Positions 6,034 to 6,999 of a stretch of DNA of 6,999 nt are shown here, piece by piece. Below the pieces are notes generated by a model. The model searched no databases, was not told the origin of the DNA, and worked only from the letters and a program-made list of their open reading frames with translations. This DNA is from Cypionkella sp. (lineage in GTDB: Bacteria; Pseudomonadota; Alphaproteobacteria; Rhodobacterales; Rhodobacteraceae). Every line of letters starts with the position of its first letter. Within the stretch, counting starts at the first letter, position 1. A program made the translations under genes and the position numbers. Location of the stretch: assembly GCA_018063485.1 (NCBI GenBank), contig JAGPBG010000111.1, positions 1-6,999 on the forward strand, read 5' to 3'.

Positions 6034-6999
6034 CAGGCTTTGACCTGCCAAGGCTCCAGATAGGGCCGGATTGCGCGTTTCCAAACCGGTGGAAACAGCG
6101 CGATCGTGCAGGCCAGTGGCAAGGGCCAGGGCAATTGCGGTGCCACATCAGGCCCCGGCAGGCGCAGTGCGGGGTAGGGGCGGGCAGGATGGGCATGGTG
6201 ATCCGAATGGCGCGGCGCGTTCAACATCAAGGCCGAGGAAAACCAATGCGGTGCATTCCAACTATGGCGCAATGCCATCGGCTCGGGCTTGCCCGCCACA
6301 GTGATGCTGCGCGCCAGCCCATAATGCTGCACATAATCCGACAGCAGCAATTGGCTGACAGCATGCAGCGACAGGCCGCCCCAAACCAACACCCCGCCCC
6401 ATCCTGCAATCGCATAGGCCAGCGTCAGCGCCAGCACCGCGCCACCGCAATAAATCACATAAGGATGCAGGCCCCTGACTCGCCTCTCCACAACCTGCCG
6501 CCGCTCGGTCTCCATCTGCAAGCCATGCCAAAAACTCCCCACCCAGGCCCGTAGCGCAAAGCGGTAATAGCCTTCCTCCGGTCGCGCGGAATTGGGATCA
6601 CCGCGCGTTGCGGCAAAACGGTGATGCACCAGGCGGTGCGCCGAGGTGTGATGCCCGAACAACAGCGCCGTATAAACCGCCGCCCCAAGCCAGAACAGCC
6701 CGCGCCCCCGACGGTGGATCAACTCATGCGCCGCAGGCACCGCCACCTGCCCCAGCCAAAAGCCCAGCGCCAGAAACCCCGCAATCCGCCAGCCCCAGCC
6801 CAGATCTCCGGTCAAAACATGCGCCGCAACCGGGAGTGCCAGCAGCGCGGTGACACCGATCACCACCAGAAGTGCATTGCCACCCGGAAATTCCGCCCCC
6901 TCTGCCGCATCGCCACGAAACAGTGCGGCCAAAAGGTCCATCGTCAGCACCAAAACCGTCATATAGGCCAGAGCCACCCCCATCCAGACCGGTGATACC
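6033..6999 (-). CDS. alkB: AlkB-type alkane 1-monooxygenase/membrane hydroxylase, 5' end cut off
   Basis: This is an integral-membrane non-haem di-iron hydroxylase, which in this family oxidises the terminal methyl group of alkanes or similar chains using O2 and electrons from rubredoxin. Counting from an internal ATG at 6983, the iron-binding histidine motifs are HELIH (86-90), HRLVHH (116-121) and HSDHH (259-263). AlkB hallmarks also present are DPNSAR (129-134), QHYGL (219-223) and HSWNAPH (240-246). Several hydrophobic helices lie around these motifs (about 4-21, 38-56, 65-82, 175-194 and 195-212). The frame stays open to the window edge, reading ...VSPVW before that methionine. Known AlkB proteins have another N-terminal stretch, so the true start is probably beyond 6999. 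In the last histidine motif the usual LQ before RHSDHH is AP, so the substrate may not be a simple alkane. No rubredoxin gene is visible here. Confidence 0.9.
   Translation of the reverse strand, partial: VSPVWMGVALAYMTVLVLTMDLLAALFRGDAAEGAEFPGGNALLVVIGVTALLALPVAAHVLTGDLGWGWRIAGFLALGFWLGQVAVPAAHELIHRRGRGLFWLGAAVYTALLFGHHTSAHRLVHHRFAATRGDPNSARPEEGYYRFALRAWVGSFWHGLQMETERRQVVERRVRGLHPYVIYCGGAVLALTLAYAIAGWGGVLVWGGLSLHAVSQLLLSDYVQHYGLARSITVAGKPEPMALRHSWNAPHWFSSALMLNAPRHSDHHAHPARPYPALRLPGPDVAPQLPWPLPLACTIALFPPVWKRAIRPYLEPWQVKA

Noticed and set aside
6022..6084. A 21-residue extension of the four-cysteine protein from an ATG at 6084
   Set aside because: It would put charged and polar residues before a clean signal peptide and overlap the hydroxylase gene. 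The start at 6021 has a good ribosome site.
5946..6554. A 202-codon plus-strand open frame opposite the hydroxylase
   Set aside because: It is an antisense shadow with no signal, domain or good ribosome site. The minus-strand frame carries the AlkB motifs.

Overview
The window looks like ordinary chromosomal DNA from an alphaproteobacterium, most likely of the Rhodobacteraceae/Rhodobacterales type. This is inferred from the GC-rich sequence with strong third-position G/C, the tight gene packing, the form of the PurD and XseA proteins, and an AlkB-type hydroxylase. I see no rRNA, tRNA, transposase, CRISPR array, phage gene or integration scar. No stretch over 300 bases lacks a gene; the longest gap is about 126 bases.

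Layout. (1) Bases 1-2262, plus strand: an ABC export operon. It starts with the probable last codons of an upstream gene, then an FtsX/MacB/DevC-like permease, its MacB/LolD/DevA-like ATPase, and a small four-helix membrane protein of unknown function. All junctions overlap or nearly touch, so the genes are probably translationally coupled. (2) Bases 2259-3521, minus strand: purD (glycinamide ribonucleotide synthetase), which meets the ABC operon tail to tail with a 4-base overlap. (3) Bases 3522-3647: the divergent intergenic region. (4) Bases 3648-5606, plus strand: a small exported protein with a weak peptidoglycan-binding-like motif, then xseA (exonuclease VII large subunit). (5) Bases 5608-6999, minus strand: an AlkB-type membrane non-haem di-iron hydroxylase running off the right edge, followed 11 bases later by a small exported four-cysteine protein. 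This pair meets xseA tail to tail with a single base between the stop codons.

Functionally the window mixes housekeeping genes (purine synthesis, DNA repair) with envelope or accessory ones (export ABC system, membrane hydroxylase, two small secreted proteins). I do not see a convincing new defence or mobile system. The points most worth a second look are the unknown membrane protein tied to the exporter, the secreted four-cysteine protein tied to the hydroxylase, a possible sliding-clamp-binding tail on XseA, and inverted repeats lying exactly over both pairs of convergent stop codons.
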